DNA of 64,000 nt from Azospirillaceae bacterium. Lineage in GTDB: Bacteria; Pseudomonadota; Alphaproteobacteria; Azospirillales; Azospirillaceae. Under the pieces are notes generated by a model. It saw nothing but the letters and a program-made list of their open reading frames with translations. It had not been told where the DNA came from and did not search any database. The stretch covers positions 806,001 to 870,000 of the forward strand of contig JAPWJW010000005.1 of assembly GCA_028283825.1 (NCBI GenBank), written 5' to 3'. Positions 45,014 to 54,625 of this stretch are shown one piece after another. Every line of letters begins with the position of its first letter. Positions within the stretch are counted from its first letter, which is position 1. The translations under genes were made by a program, and so were the position numbers.

Positions 45014-45985
45014 ATGGCCAAGCATCAGCAGGGAAAGGGCATTCCATTGACCGTCAACCGCCGTGATTTCGCCAAGGGCCTGGGGCTTTCCGTCGCCGCC
45101 GTCACCATGACGAGTGCGGCCGCCAAGGCCGCATCCCCCGCCATCCCCGTCCCGCCGAAGGGCCCCTGGTCGCGCACCGGGGCGCTTCAGCGGTCCGGCG
45201 GCGTGCTGCACTACGCCGTGCTGGGCCCGGATGACGGTGGGGCCAAGCCGCCCATCGTCCTGCTGCACAAGCTGGGCGGCTGGCTGTCCGACTGGCGCTT
45301 CGTGGCGCCGGCGCTCGCCGAGGGCCGCCGGGTCATCGCCTTCGACCTGCCGGGCCACGGCGGCTCGCGCTGGTCGGGGGAGCCGCCCTATCTGCAAACC
45401 CTGGGTGAAACGGCGGCCACCCTGGTCGGCGCCTTCGACGAGATGGGCTTCGACCAAGTTGACCTGGTCGGGACTTCGTTGGGCGGCTGTCTGTCCGTGC
45501 CGCTGGCGGCCATGTGGCCGGAGAAGGTGCGCCGGCTGGCGCTGGTATCCTGCGCCCTGGGCAAGCACCGCACACTGCAGGAAATCCGCGACAACGTGGA
45601 TGCCAAGCAGAAGGATCTTTACGACCGGAACGGCTATCCCGTGCCGACCCCGCCGGAACTGCTGACCCAGATTTTCGGCATCGTGAACACCGGCCCCATC
45701 AACGCCGACGGCATCGAAAGCCGCAAGGCGGCCGGCCGCTGGATCCAGCCGTCGGAACGCGGCGTCGCCTTCGCCGACATCATGGGCACCCTGCCCCGCA
45801 TCCAGGCGCCGACGCTGCTGGTCTACGGCCAGTTCGACAAGGCCTACGTCAAGTTCCGGACGGATGCCGAAAAGGCGCTGAAGAGCAGCCGGACGGAGGT
45901 CATCCCCGACGCCGGCGCCTTCGTCATGCAGGACAATCCGCCGGCCACGGCGGCCGTGCTGCGAAAGTTCCTGAACGAAACATGA
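45014..45985 (+). CDS. Tat-exported alpha/beta-hydrolase-fold protein lacking the catalytic His
   Basis: A protein of 323 residues. The leader 'NRRDFAKGLGLSVAAVTM' is a clear twin-arginine signal (residues 15-32). The fold is evident from 'IVLLHKLGGWLSDW' and the elbow 'LVGTSLGGCL' with Ser155, and an acid is present in 'VYGQFDKAY'. Near the C-terminus the usual 'GHF' of the triad reads 'DAGAFVMQD', so the catalytic His is replaced by Ala. It may have another function or use a different base. It sits 21 bases after the LLM gene, and a dispersed hairpin element begins right after its stop. Confidence 0.85.
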   Translation: MAKHQQGKGIPLTVNRRDFAKGLGLSVAAVTMTSAAAKAASPAIPVPPKGPWSRTGALQRSGGVLHYAVLGPDDGGAKPPIVLLHKLGGWLSDWRFVAPALAEGRRVIAFDLPGHGGSRWSGEPPYLQTLGETAATLVGAFDEMGFDQVDLVGTSLGGCLSVPLAAMWPEKVRRLALVSCALGKHRTLQEIRDNVDAKQKDLYDRNGYPVPTPPELLTQIFGIVNTGPINADGIESRKAAGRWIQPSERGVAFADIMGTLPRIQAPTLLVYGQFDKAYVKFRTDAEKALKSSRTEVIPDAGAFVMQDNPPATAAVLRKFLNET

Positions 45986-45987
45986 CC

Positions 45988-46138
45988 CCAGCGGCACGAA
46001 ATTTCGACTCATGCCGCTGGAGGCCGGCGACGGCCGGCCCCGGAGTGAGCACCGCAGGGCGGAACGAGGATAGCCCAAGCCAGCGGATGCTGGCGCCCGG
46101 CGCTTGAGGGGGCCCTTGATCGGTCACGATCAAGGGCC
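45988..46138 (-). repeat. Dispersed multi-hairpin intergenic element, copy D (reverse orientation)
   Basis: Read on the minus strand the copy begins with hairpin ggcccttgatcg/cgatcaagggcc (46138-46127 with 46122-46111), then gccagc/gctggc around atcc, a GC-rich core shared with copy E, ggccggc/gccggcc, and the closing stem ccagcggcatg/cgtgccgctgg (46020-46010 with 45998-45988, one G-T pair). It fills nearly the whole gap between the hydrolase and aldehyde dehydrogenase genes. Confidence 0.85.
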
Positions 46139-46167
46139 GCGTGTATGAGTCAAAAAACAGGGGCATC

Positions 46168-47604
46168 ATGGTGGAGCAGCACATTGAGCGGGCGCGGCAG
46201 GTCCGCATTTACCAGACCATAGCCGGCGAACAGGTCGGCACCCGGTTCGAGGATGTGATCGATCCCTCGACCGGGGCGGCGTTCCAGCAATATCCCGTCG
46301 CCACGGCGGAGGAACTGGACCGCGCGGCGGCGGCGGCGCGGGCGGCACAGCCCGCCTGGGCCGCCCTGGGTTGGGACGAACGCGAGCGTCTGCTGGTCGC
46401 CTTCGCCGATGCCATCGACCGGGAGATCGAGTGGATCGCCACGCTGCACACCATGGAACAGGGCATGCCCTTTTCCCAATCCATGATGTTCGCGAAGGCC
46501 ATGACCCAGCGCATCCGCATCATGGCGGAATTCCGGGTACCGGACCGCGTGCTGATCGACAATGACGACAAGCGGGTGACCGAGCGCTGGCACCCCCTGG
46601 GGGTGGTCGCCGCTATCGCGCCCTGGAACGGGCCCCTGCTGCTGGGCATGATCAAGGTGGTCACCGCCCTGATCGCCGGCAACACCATCGTGCTGAAGCC
46701 GTCGGAACTGACGCCGCTGAGCACGCTGGAACTGGGCCGCATCAGCCTGGACATCCTGCCCAAGGGGGTGCTGAACATCGTCAGCGGCGGGCGGGAGACG
46801 GGGGCGGCCCTGGTGTCGCATCCCGGCTTCGACAAGGTGTCGTTCACCGGATCGACCCCCACCGGCATCGCCATCGCCAAGCAATCCGCCGTCTTCCTGC
46901 GCCCGGCCATCCTGGAGCTGGGGGGCAACGACGCCGCCATCCTGCTGCCCGACGGTTCAGTGGACGACTTCGTGGCTGCGGTGGCGATGATCGGCTTCGG
47001 CAACAACGGCCAGTTCTGCGCCGCGGTGAAGCGCGCCTATGTCCCGCCCCACCTGGCGGAAGAGGTCACGACCAAGCTGGCGGCCATCGCCGACGCCCAT
47101 GTCCTGGGCAACGGCTTCGAACCCGGCGTGACCATGGGGCCCATCCAGAACAAGGCCCAGTTCGACAAGGTCTGCGCGATTGTCAAAGACGCCAAGGCCG
47201 CCGGCGGGCGCATGGCCGCCGGTGGCGGCCCCGTGGACGGCCCGGGATATTTCTTCCGCCCCACCATCGTGGCTGGCCTGAAGGACGGCACGCGCCTGGT
47301 GGATGAGGAACAGTTCGGGCCTGTCATCCCCGTCGTCATCTATGATGACGTTGACGCGGTGGTCGAGCGCATCAATGCCGGCCCCTACGGCCTGACGGCA
47401 TCGGTCTGGACCAAAGACCTGGACCGGGGTGAGGAAATCCTTGGCCGCATCGCCGTCGGCATGGCGGCCGTCAACCGCCACGCCCCGTTCGACCCCAAGG
47501 TGCCTTTCCCGATGATCAAGCAGTCGGGCATGGGCACCGACTACGCCGACCACGGCATCAAGGGCACCATGCGCCTGCAGGCCATCACGCGGGTCAAGAG
47601 CTGA
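46168..47604 (+). CDS. NAD(P)-dependent aldehyde dehydrogenase
   Basis: A protein of 478 residues. The start at 46168 is chosen because an AGGGG site precedes it. Landmarks are 'APWNGP' (Asn154), 'VLKPSE' (Lys177), 'FTGSTPTG' (227-233), catalytic Glu250 in 'LELGGND' and catalytic Cys284 in 'NNGQFCAAVKR', then 'EQFGPVIPVV'. All residues for oxidation of an aldehyde to an acid are present. It is probably the last oxidative step of module 2 and may also serve general aldehyde removal. A hairpin terminator follows. Confidence 0.94.
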   Translation: MVEQHIERARQVRIYQTIAGEQVGTRFEDVIDPSTGAAFQQYPVATAEELDRAAAAARAAQPAWAALGWDERERLLVAFADAIDREIEWIATLHTMEQGMPFSQSMMFAKAMTQRIRIMAEFRVPDRVLIDNDDKRVTERWHPLGVVAAIAPWNGPLLLGMIKVVTALIAGNTIVLKPSELTPLSTLELGRISLDILPKGVLNIVSGGRETGAALVSHPGFDKVSFTGSTPTGIAIAKQSAVFLRPAILELGGNDAAILLPDGSVDDFVAAVAMIGFGNNGQFCAAVKRAYVPPHLAEEVTTKLAAIADAHVLGNGFEPGVTMGPIQNKAQFDKVCAIVKDAKAAGGRMAAGGGPVDGPGYFFRPTIVAGLKDGTRLVDEEQFGPVIPVVIYDDVDAVVERINAGPYGLTASVWTKDLDRGEEILGRIAVGMAAVNRHAPFDPKVPFPMIKQSGMGTDYADHGIKGTMRLQAITRVKS

Positions 47605-47609
47605 TCCGG

Positions 47610-47642
47610 AACGGGCCGGACGGCATCACCATCCGGCCCGTT
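47610..47642. terminator. Hairpin terminator between convergent genes
   Basis: Stem aacgggccgga (47610-47620) pairs with tccggcccgtt (47632-47642), six bases past the aldehyde dehydrogenase stop, followed on the plus strand by tcctttc. Confidence 0.75.
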
Positions 47643-47647
47643 TCCTT

Positions 47648-48079
47648 TCACACAAGGCCGGCCACCAGGGCCTCATACTCGGCCCGCGCGGCCTCGCCGA
47701 TGCCCACGCCAATGACGTCGCAGGGGCCCGCCGGATCGTAATGGGCGCGGTGGCCCTGGCCGTGCGTGTCCAGCATCACCAGGATGGAGCCGGGGCCCAG
47801 CCGCCGCCGCTGGCCGCTGCCCGCCTCGATCTCCCACGCGCCGTTCAGCACGATGGACAGGCCGGCCGTGGCGGAGATGTGCCAATCCTTGGCCGTTGCA
47901 GCCCCACCCTTGACCACCCCGAACAGGGTGGCGGCATAGGTGCCCAGGAAGGTGCTGGGGCCGCTGTCGTTGGGGATTACCCGCAAGGTCGGCAGGCGGA
48001 TGTCGGCCAGGCGGGAGGTGCCGTCAGCCGTGGCGAAGACGCAGACGGCCGGGACGGTGGCATCCTCATCCCCGCTCAA
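47648..48079 (-). CDS. Cupin-fold small protein
   Basis: A protein of 143 residues. The cupin core is seen in 'DWHISATAGLSIVLNGAWEIEAGSGQRRRLGPGSILVMLDTHGQGH'. Classical metal ligands are only partly present. The start is TTG at 48079, which overlaps the stop of the lipase gene by four bases (TTGA), so translation is coupled. Two other cupins (53960, 58024) share the G-x-GH motif after the 'G-D/S' turn. It may bind or isomerise a small molecule or act as a sensor. Confidence 0.7.
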   Translation of the reverse strand: MSGDEDATVPAVCVFATADGTSRLADIRLPTLRVIPNDSGPSTFLGTYAATLFGVVKGGAATAKDWHISATAGLSIVLNGAWEIEAGSGQRRRLGPGSILVMLDTHGQGHRAHYDPAGPCDVIGVGIGEAARAEYEALVAGLV

Positions 48080-49173
48080 GGCTGTGCCGCTTTCTTGAGG
48101 AAAGCGGCGACGCGCACCTTGGCGTTCTCCCGGACGTCCTCATAGAACAGGCCGTAATCGTGATAGTGCATGACGCCGGTGCCGGGCAGCGGCTTCAGGT
48201 CCAGCTCCGCGCGCGGCTGCACCACCAGGAAGCCCTGCTCACACTTCGCCGCCACGGCGCCGCGCACGATGGGGTTCAGGCCGCCCGCCCCCGGTTCGCC
48301 CGGAACGGCGCCTTTGGATGCGCTTTCAGGGGCGGCGGGCCTGGTGCGGTCGAAGGTCAGCGGGTTGACGCAGACGCCGGTGGCGCCGGGCACATCGCCG
48401 TATTTGTCGGTGAAGGACTTCTCCGACCGCGCGATGGCGGCATTCAGGTCGGCGGACGGCAGGACGGCGTTCCATTGCAGGACGCAGCCCGTCTGGGTGG
48501 GCGTGTCGCACACCGACAGGTGCTTGTAGCGCAAGCCGAATTCGCCCTCCGCCACGTTCATGCCGATGCTGTAGGCGGCCACCAGCTGCCGGGCCAGGGG
48601 CGTGCCGTCGATGCGTTTTTCCAGCAGCTGCGCCACCAGCCAGCCGCCCTGGCTGTGCCCCGCCAGGATGAAGGGCCGGCCGTGGTTCTCATGTTGCAGG
48701 TAATAGTCGAAGGCGCGCTCGATATCCGTATAGGCCAGCAGCAGCGCCTTTTCGCGCCCATTCTGCTTGTCGTTCATGAATGAGGCCTGGCGGTAGCGCG
48801 GCGCGAACACGCGGCAGCAGGCGTTGAAGACGCTGGCCTGCCGGGCGATGGTGCTGACGTCCGTCCAGGCGTTGGTCTCACCATCCGCCACACCCTGGTT
48901 CCAGCGCGTGGTGCTTTTGTACGTGGTGGGGTGGATGAAAAAGACATCCGCCGGCGGGTTCCTGGCGGCCGCGCTGGCGCCCTTGGGCACCGCCGCGCTG
49001 GCGCCGGGGCCGAACGGGCCGGCGGCCCAGGAGGTGGCCAGGCTGTAATCGGGTGCGGCCGACGGCACTTGCGTCTCGAACGCCGGTTGTTCCTGGGCCA
49101 TGGCCGGAACGCCGGCCGCCAGGGTGGCAACCAGCGCCAAGGACCGAAGAGCATGTTTGATCTGAACTGGCAC
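48076..49173 (-). CDS. DUF3089-family secreted lipase/esterase
   Basis: A protein of 365 residues with a GTG start and a Sec signal peptide (about 1-26, ending 'PAMAQE'). 'ADVFFIHPTTYKSTTRWN' and 'FAPRYRQASF' are hallmarks of DUF3089 (alpha/beta hydrolase clan), and the elbow GHSQGG gives Ser174. A late His lies in 'GVMHYHDYGLFYEDVRENA'. It is likely a periplasmic esterase. It follows the amine oxidase gene after a 39-base gap and is coupled to the cupin gene. Confidence 0.9.
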   Translation of the reverse strand: MPVQIKHALRSLALVATLAAGVPAMAQEQPAFETQVPSAAPDYSLATSWAAGPFGPGASAAVPKGASAAARNPPADVFFIHPTTYKSTTRWNQGVADGETNAWTDVSTIARQASVFNACCRVFAPRYRQASFMNDKQNGREKALLLAYTDIERAFDYYLQHENHGRPFILAGHSQGGWLVAQLLEKRIDGTPLARQLVAAYSIGMNVAEGEFGLRYKHLSVCDTPTQTGCVLQWNAVLPSADLNAAIARSEKSFTDKYGDVPGATGVCVNPLTFDRTRPAAPESASKGAVPGEPGAGGLNPIVRGAVAAKCEQGFLVVQPRAELDLKPLPGTGVMHYHDYGLFYEDVRENAKVRVAAFLKKAAQP

Positions 49174-49212
49174 TGGTACCCCCTTATTCTCACAGCAATA
49201 TATTAGCGGACA

Positions 49213-50694
49213 TCAGGCGCGTGACAGAACTTCGATCGCCGCGCGCTCGCCGCTTTCGAAGGCGGATTCCATGCCGAAGTCCGTCCGGCGGGTGTGCTCG
49301 CCGGCGAAATGCATGACCTGCCAGGGGGCGATCATCTCACGGGCGAAGGCGTTGACCTGGCCGGGCGCCAGGCTGAAGCCGCAGCCACGCTGCAAGGGAT
49401 CGGCCAGCCAGTCCTTGTAGGTGGCGACCTTGAGCAGGCCCTTGGAGGCCGGGCGCAGCCGTTCCATCTCCGCCAGCAGGAAGGCCTGGGCGGCGGGGCC
49501 GTCCATGCGCGACACCGCCTGGGCGACGTTGCCCACCATGACGATCATGGCGCGGTGCGCCCCCTCGCCCGTGTGGTTGTCGATGGCCCAGAACATGCCC
49601 ATGGGTCCGTCGGTGGAGAATGACGGCGGCAGGCCGTCCTCCTTCCAGAAGGGCTTTTCCACCGTCAGATACATGCGCGCCGTGTTGGCGTAGGGCATGT
49701 GGTCGATGGCGTCGCGCATCAGGGGGTTGGCCTTGGCCTTGATCGTCACGCCGCGCAGCATGGAGAACGGCAGGGCGGAGATGACGAAGCGGGCCTTATA
49801 GCTGCTGCCGTCCGTGCAGGTGACGGTGGCGGCCTTGTCGGTCATCTCGACCCCCGCCACCTTCTTGTTCAGGCGGATGGCATCGCCCAGCTTGGCCGCC
49901 ATGGCCAACGGCAGGCGCTGGGCGCCGCCCTCGATGTTGGAGATCTGGGCCAGGCCGTTGATCTCATTGCGGTTGTTGCCTTCGCCGAAGGGATGGTCGC
50001 GATGGCTTTGCCCTTGGGCGGTGGGGCCGCCGAAGGATTTGTCCAGGGCGGTGCGCGTATCCTCCTGCCACATGCGCAGCAGCGAGGTCTCATCGATGCC
50101 GATGCCGGGGGCCGATACGGCGGCCAGCCGGATGGCTTGCTCGCTATAGCCCTTTGATTGCATCAACTGGCGCAGGCTGATGTCGAATTCACTGAACTTG
50201 GGGTTCAGCCAGTCGTCCAGTTCCTTCAGCGGGTTGTACTTGGCGGCCACCGCCTGGCCCATCAGCATGGGCGGGATGGCCCGTTCGTCGCCCACGCAAC
50301 GGTTCAGCGGGTTGGCGCCCCAGGTCTTGGGATCGATCCAGCTGTCCATGAAGTGCGCGCCGAAGGTCAGCAGGTCGCGGTCTTCCGGGATCAGCTTAAG
50401 CCCCAGGGTGTGGCAGGCGTTGATGACGCGGGCGTAGCTGCGCCCCACCTGGCTGGCGCCGACATCGATCGGCCCTTCGGCCGTCCGCACCGTCTTGACG
50501 CGGCCGCCCACCTGGTCGGCGGCGTCCAGCACCAGGACGCGCAGGCCGTTGTCCGTCAGGGTCTGGGCCGCGTTCAGGCCGGAAAGGCCGGCACCCAGGA
50601 TGATGACGTCCACCGTCGGGGTGGCGGCGAAACTTGATTTCGGCAGGGCGGCCACAGCCGCCGTCGCCGCGACGAATGTCCGTCGCGTGAGCAT
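49213..50694 (-). CDS. Flavin-containing amine oxidase family protein
   Basis: A protein of 493 residues. The leader 'MLTRRTFVAATAAVAALPKSSFAA' has a twin-arginine-like RRTF motif. The FAD dinucleotide-binding motif 'VIILGAGLSGLNAAQTL' starts near residue 29 and is followed by 'VGGRVKTV'. The C-terminal 'FAGEHTRRTDFGMESAFESGERAA' is the second FAD-contact motif of monoamine oxidases and phytoene-desaturase relatives. It likely oxidises an amine in the periplasm to an imine and then an aldehyde. It is first of a three-gene operon with lipase and cupin. Confidence 0.9.
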   Translation of the reverse strand: MLTRRTFVAATAAVAALPKSSFAATPTVDVIILGAGLSGLNAAQTLTDNGLRVLVLDAADQVGGRVKTVRTAEGPIDVGASQVGRSYARVINACHTLGLKLIPEDRDLLTFGAHFMDSWIDPKTWGANPLNRCVGDERAIPPMLMGQAVAAKYNPLKELDDWLNPKFSEFDISLRQLMQSKGYSEQAIRLAAVSAPGIGIDETSLLRMWQEDTRTALDKSFGGPTAQGQSHRDHPFGEGNNRNEINGLAQISNIEGGAQRLPLAMAAKLGDAIRLNKKVAGVEMTDKAATVTCTDGSSYKARFVISALPFSMLRGVTIKAKANPLMRDAIDHMPYANTARMYLTVEKPFWKEDGLPPSFSTDGPMGMFWAIDNHTGEGAHRAMIVMVGNVAQAVSRMDGPAAQAFLLAEMERLRPASKGLLKVATYKDWLADPLQRGCGFSLAPGQVNAFAREMIAPWQVMHFAGEHTRRTDFGMESAFESGERAAIEVLSRA

Positions 50695-50724
50695 GAAGTC
50701 CCCCGTTCTCTTATAATGCGCGTG

Positions 50725-50872
50725 GTCTTTGATCGTGAACGATCAAAGACCCCCTCAATCGCCGGGCGCCGGTATCCACCGGCTTGGCTTCCTCGTTGCG
50801 CCCTGCGGTGCTCACTCCGGGGCCGGCCGTCGCCGGCCTCCAGCGGCACGAAACAAATTTCCGTGCCGCTGG
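50725..50872 (+). repeat. Dispersed multi-hairpin intergenic element, copy E
   Basis: Hairpins in order are gtctttgatcg/cgatcaaagac (50725-50735 with 50740-50750), gccggt/accggc around atcc, ggccggc/gccggcc, and ccagcggcacg/cgtgccgctgg (50840-50850 with 50862-50872). The core is nearly identical to copy D. It lies between the amine oxidase start and the TonB gene end. Confidence 0.85.
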
Positions 50873-50923
50873 CATAATGCCCCTCACTGCCAATGGCGGC
50901 CCCCCACCGGCCGCCATTCGCCC

Positions 50924-50961
50924 AAAAGAAAACGCCCGGGCCGATTTCTCGGGCCCGGGCG
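50924..50961 (-). terminator. Intrinsic terminator of the third TonB receptor gene
   Basis: Stem cgcccgggcc (50933-50942) pairs with ggcccgggcg (50952-50961). On the minus strand it is followed by ttttctttt. It starts nine bases after the stop codon at 50971 that would end the receptor in its original frame. Confidence 0.8.
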
Positions 50962-50970
50962 GGACTGGCA

Positions 50971-53464
50971 CTAGAAGCGATAGCTGCCGCGGATGCCCCA
51001 GGTGCGCAGTTCGCGCAGCTGGACGATGACCGCGGAAGCTGGTCGAGAGATGGGCGAACGTCGGGTCGATGACGTAGCCGTCCACCGCGCTGTAGTAGGA
51101 CTTGTCGTTGAACAGGTTGGTCGCGAAACCTTCGATGGAATAGCTGTCGGTCTTCACGCCGATATGCAGGTTGACCTGGTTGGTGGCCGGCGTGCGCACC
51201 AGGTTGGCCACGTCGGAATACGCACCCGACTTGTAGGTGAAGTCCACCCGGCTGAAGCCCTCGACATCGCCCAGGATGGGCAGGCTGGGCAGCGGCGTGG
51301 TGTAGGACAGCGACGCCGTGCCCGACCACTTCGACACGAACGGCGCCTGGTTGCCGGAGAAGTCGGTGATGCCGGTCAGCGCCGTGACCTGCGAGTTCGA
51401 GGTCTTTACGATCTTGCTGTCGATGTAGGCGCCGCTCAGGTCCAGTTCCCATTCCTTGGTGAGGACGGCATTGATTTCCGCCTCCAGGCCCTTGATGTGG
51501 ACCTCACCGGCGTTGGTGGAGGCCAGCACCTGCTGGGCGCCCAGCACCGGATCGACGTAGCTGTAGGCCTGCTGGTTGATCTGGTTGGACCAGTCGGCGT
51601 AGTAGGCGGCCAGGTCGTAGCGCAGGCGGTTGCCGAACAGCTTGCCCTTCATGCCGATTTCGTAATTCTTCAGCGTTTCCGGATCGACGGCGACCTTCAG
51701 GTTGTTCTTCTCGGCCACGGCCACGGCCGAGGCCGCGGCGGTCAGGAACGAGGTGTTGAAGATGCCGGGGTTCACGCCTTCGGAGTACGAAGTGTAGATC
51801 ATCGTGGCGTCGTCCACGTTGAACTGGGCGATCACGCGCGGCATGAAGTTATGGTAGTATTTCTCCAGTAACACGGTGCCACCCGGATAGAAACCGGCCG
51901 GAATGAAGGCGCTGTTGGTCGCCGTCGTGCCCGCCGGCGCCGCGTAGGCCGCCATGTCATCCACCTGGTAACGGCCGTCGAAGTTCAGCGTGAACCACGG
52001 CGTGAAGTCGTAACCGATGCCGTAGAAGGCGCTCCACGTCGTGTCGGAGGTGGCGCCGCTGATCGCCGACTTCAGCGTGGTGGTGCCGCCGCCGCTGCTG
52101 GACTGCGACCAGGTGTCCATCCAGCTGAGACCACCCGTCAGGTGCAGGGGGCCGTCTTCATAGGATGCGCGCACTTCCTGCGACCAGTCGTGCGAGCGGC
52201 CCTCAACCAGGTAGGGGTAGTTGTAGAAACCTTCGCCGCTGCTGGACTTGATGGACGTGCTGTAGAAATTGTCCAGGTCGGCCAGTTCGCTGCTGAACAC
52301 GCTATTGTAGGCGCTCAGCGAGGAAAGGGTGATGCCGGTGTCGCCGATGGTCCAATCGGCCGACAAATGGGCGTGGTAGTCACGGGCCACCAGGCCGTAG
52401 CCCTGGGTGCCGTCATCGGGGTTGATGACGCGGCCGGAACCGTTGGCCAGGAAGTTCTTGATATAGGCGCTGTTGGTGGTGTTGGCCGACGGGGTCAGGC
52501 CGGACAGGCCGGGCGTGACACCGCAGATGAAGCGGTTGCCGGTGGGCAGGGTGCAGTTCGACTGGTTGGCGACCAGGGTCTGGCCGGCGCTGTTGGTGAC
52601 GCCGTAGGCGCCGATCAGCCCCTGCGCGGGCGGGCCGTCGTCCAGGTCGGTGAACATGCCGAACAGCTTGATCTTCAGATCGTCGTTCGGCTTCAGCACG
52701 ATGGCCAGCGAGGCGTTCTTGGTGTCCTGGTCGCCCAGGGTCTGGCCAGGCACGCCGGCATTCTCGTAGGAACCGTCCTTGCCGAACTCACGGGCGCTCA
52801 GGCGGAAGCCCAGCTTGTCGGGGATGATGGGGCCGGCGATCTCGGCCGAGAAATCCTGGTTGTGGCGCGTGCCCACCATGCCGTCGATGGAACCGCTGTA
52901 TTCCTCGGTCGGGTCCTTGGTGACGATGTTGATGGCGCCGGCGAAGGTCTGGCGGCCGAAATAGGCCGACTGCGGGCCCTTCAGCACTTCGACGCGCTCA
53001 GGATCGGTGATGGTCTGGATGGCGGCCGGGTTGCTGACCGGCGCACCGTCGATGAACAGCGACGCGGTCTGCAACTGCGAGGTCGACGGCGCCATGCCGC
53101 GCAGCACGATGGCCTGGAACGACCGGTCGGCGCGGCCGCCGTTGCTGGCCTGGCCCACCACGTTGGCGCCCGGCACGAACTGCGCCAGGTCCTGGGTGGA
53201 GGTGATGCCGCGCGCCTCGATATCGCCGCCGGTCAGCGCGGTGATCGCGACCGGGGTCTTCTGCATGTCCTCGTTCTTGCGGCGGGCCGTGACGACGATT
53301 TCCTCCAGGCCGTCCTCGGCCGGGGCGGCGGCATCCGCGGCGGGCGCGCTCTGCTGGGCGAAAGCGGTGCCGGCGGCCATCACGCCGGTGAAAAGCGTCA
53401 GTGCGGCGGCAAGACAAGTGCCGCTTCGCAGGACCGACGAGAGATTTTTACTGTCCAAAGCCAT
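50971..53464 (-). pseudogene. TonB-dependent outer-membrane receptor, copy 3, 3'-end frameshift
   Basis: The receptor belongs to the same subfamily as copies 1 and 2: signal peptide, 'EEIVVTARRKNEDMQKTPVAITAL', plug with 'VEVLKGPQSAYFGRQTFAGAINIVT', barrel. Near base 51037 an extra C shifts the frame after 'PTFAHLSTSF'; without it the protein would continue 'AVIVQLRELRTWGIRGSYRF' and stop at 50971, ending in Phe as barrels need. As sequenced, the frame runs on to 50711 with unrelated residues. The start at 53464 (or Met at 53467) has an AGGGGG site. It is either a sequencing error or a fresh mutation that would block barrel assembly. Confidence 0.88.
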
Positions 53465-53959
53465 CATTCCCCCTGTTCGAGAATCGGATGATATTGTTTG
53501 TGTTTTTGGTACAGCCGCCCGTTTCCTGAAGCATGACTGCATCAAGATTAACAGATCGATAATTCAGCCTTTCTCCAATAAATGGAGGCCGAAAAATTAC
53601 TGTTGTTTGGGGAGCGCTCATAAGCTGTCAGAAGAAGGATTAAAATCCATCGAATTCGACGACCTATCCACCTGCTGGACAACCAAGCACTCCTCACTTC
53701 TATTTGCAGCCTTGAACCCGCATTTAGACGGATTCCGGGCGTATGCCCAAGGGACGCTCCCTGCCCCCGGGACATGGATGAACCGCGACAGCACGCCCGC
53801 GAGGCCCATGGCCCGCAAGGCGCGCGCGTGCGGCGAACTGACAAAAACCTGCAAGACGGCGGATGGGCCGTCCCATCCACACCGAAACCACCGCAATACT
53901 GTCGGCATGCGCGGCAAAGCCGGCCGCCCCCAGATCAGCCCCTGTTCAGAGCCCTAGAA
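53465..53959. promoter_or_regulatory. Upstream region of TonB copy 3
   Basis: This roughly 490-base stretch contains no convincing gene. The part 53500-53720 is AT-rich. A LysR-type dyad lies at 53667-53679, about 203 bases upstream of the receptor start, the same distance as in copies 1 and 2. The rest (53720-53959) shows nothing I can interpret. Confidence 0.5.
53667..53679. promoter_or_regulatory. LysR-type dyad (T-N11-A form), site 6
   Basis: The sequence tccacctgctgga, within ctatccacctgctggaca, matches the boxes upstream of TonB copies 1 and 2 in sequence (ctatccac-N-tg-N-tggaca) and in distance to the receptor start. Confidence 0.6.
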
Positions 53960-54520
53960 TTATTTGTCCTTGGCCTTGTCCAGGCGCGCGCTGACACACT
54001 GAGCGTCGGCGACACCGGGCGGGCAAGGATTGAGTTTCGGCGCCAGGCTGTCCTCCTTGGGAAGACGCACCGTCATGATACGCACGGGCTCGGACCCAAT
54101 GGTCCGAGAGGTGTGCCCCCGCCCCGTGATATCCGACGCCAGAACGATATCCCCTTTCCTCAGGATATGTTTCGAGCCGTCACCCAGCCCGACTTCAAGT
54201 TCACCGGAAAGGACCACAAGTAGACGTGGCGTCGATACGCCATGCCAGTCAACAAAATCACCGGGAAGGCTATCGCCGATCTCGACATCCGTAGCAAAAA
54301 GCCGCGACTGGACACTGTGACCTGGCACGCCGCCCGTCTTCGGCAATGTCGTGATGTCGAGATGCGATTCACCATCATCACCACCCGTCATGCGCAGAAT
54401 TCTGAACGCATCACCGGTGGGGGATAGGGGGGAGACGGGATCGCTATCCTTTGCATGGGCGGGCATTCCACCCAAGAGTAGACAGAAAATCGCAACGCCG
54501 CCCGCAATGCGCCCCATCAT
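53960..54520 (-). CDS. Secreted cupin-domain protein
   Basis: A protein of 186 residues with a signal peptide (about 1-23, ending 'MPAHAKD'). The cupin core is 'RLLVVLSGELEVGLGDGSKHILRKGDIVLASDITGRGHTSR' (about 98-138). The C-terminal tail has two Cys ('NPCPPGVADAQC'), consistent with a periplasmic disulfide. It shares the G-x-GH-x-S/A motif with the cupins at 47648 and 58024. The role is unknown; binding of a small ligand in the periplasm is plausible. Confidence 0.8.
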   Translation of the reverse strand: MMGRIAGGVAIFCLLLGGMPAHAKDSDPVSPLSPTGDAFRILRMTGGDDGESHLDITTLPKTGGVPGHSVQSRLFATDVEIGDSLPGDFVDWHGVSTPRLLVVLSGELEVGLGDGSKHILRKGDIVLASDITGRGHTSRTIGSEPVRIMTVRLPKEDSLAPKLNPCPPGVADAQCVSARLDKAKDK

Positions 54521-54625
54521 TTTCTCCGCTTAATTCGCCCAGGCAAAGGATGTCAGCCTGCATTTTTTTTGGCAATTTCAATAATCTTGTGAGTGATCAG
54601 GAATCTTTAGCACCCGGCCGGCACC

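Noticed and set aside
53546-53880. A 110-residue frame upstream of TonB copy 3
   Set aside because: Its composition (Arg/Ser/Trp/Cys-rich) and lack of ribosome site or homology features fit a spurious frame in a promoter region.
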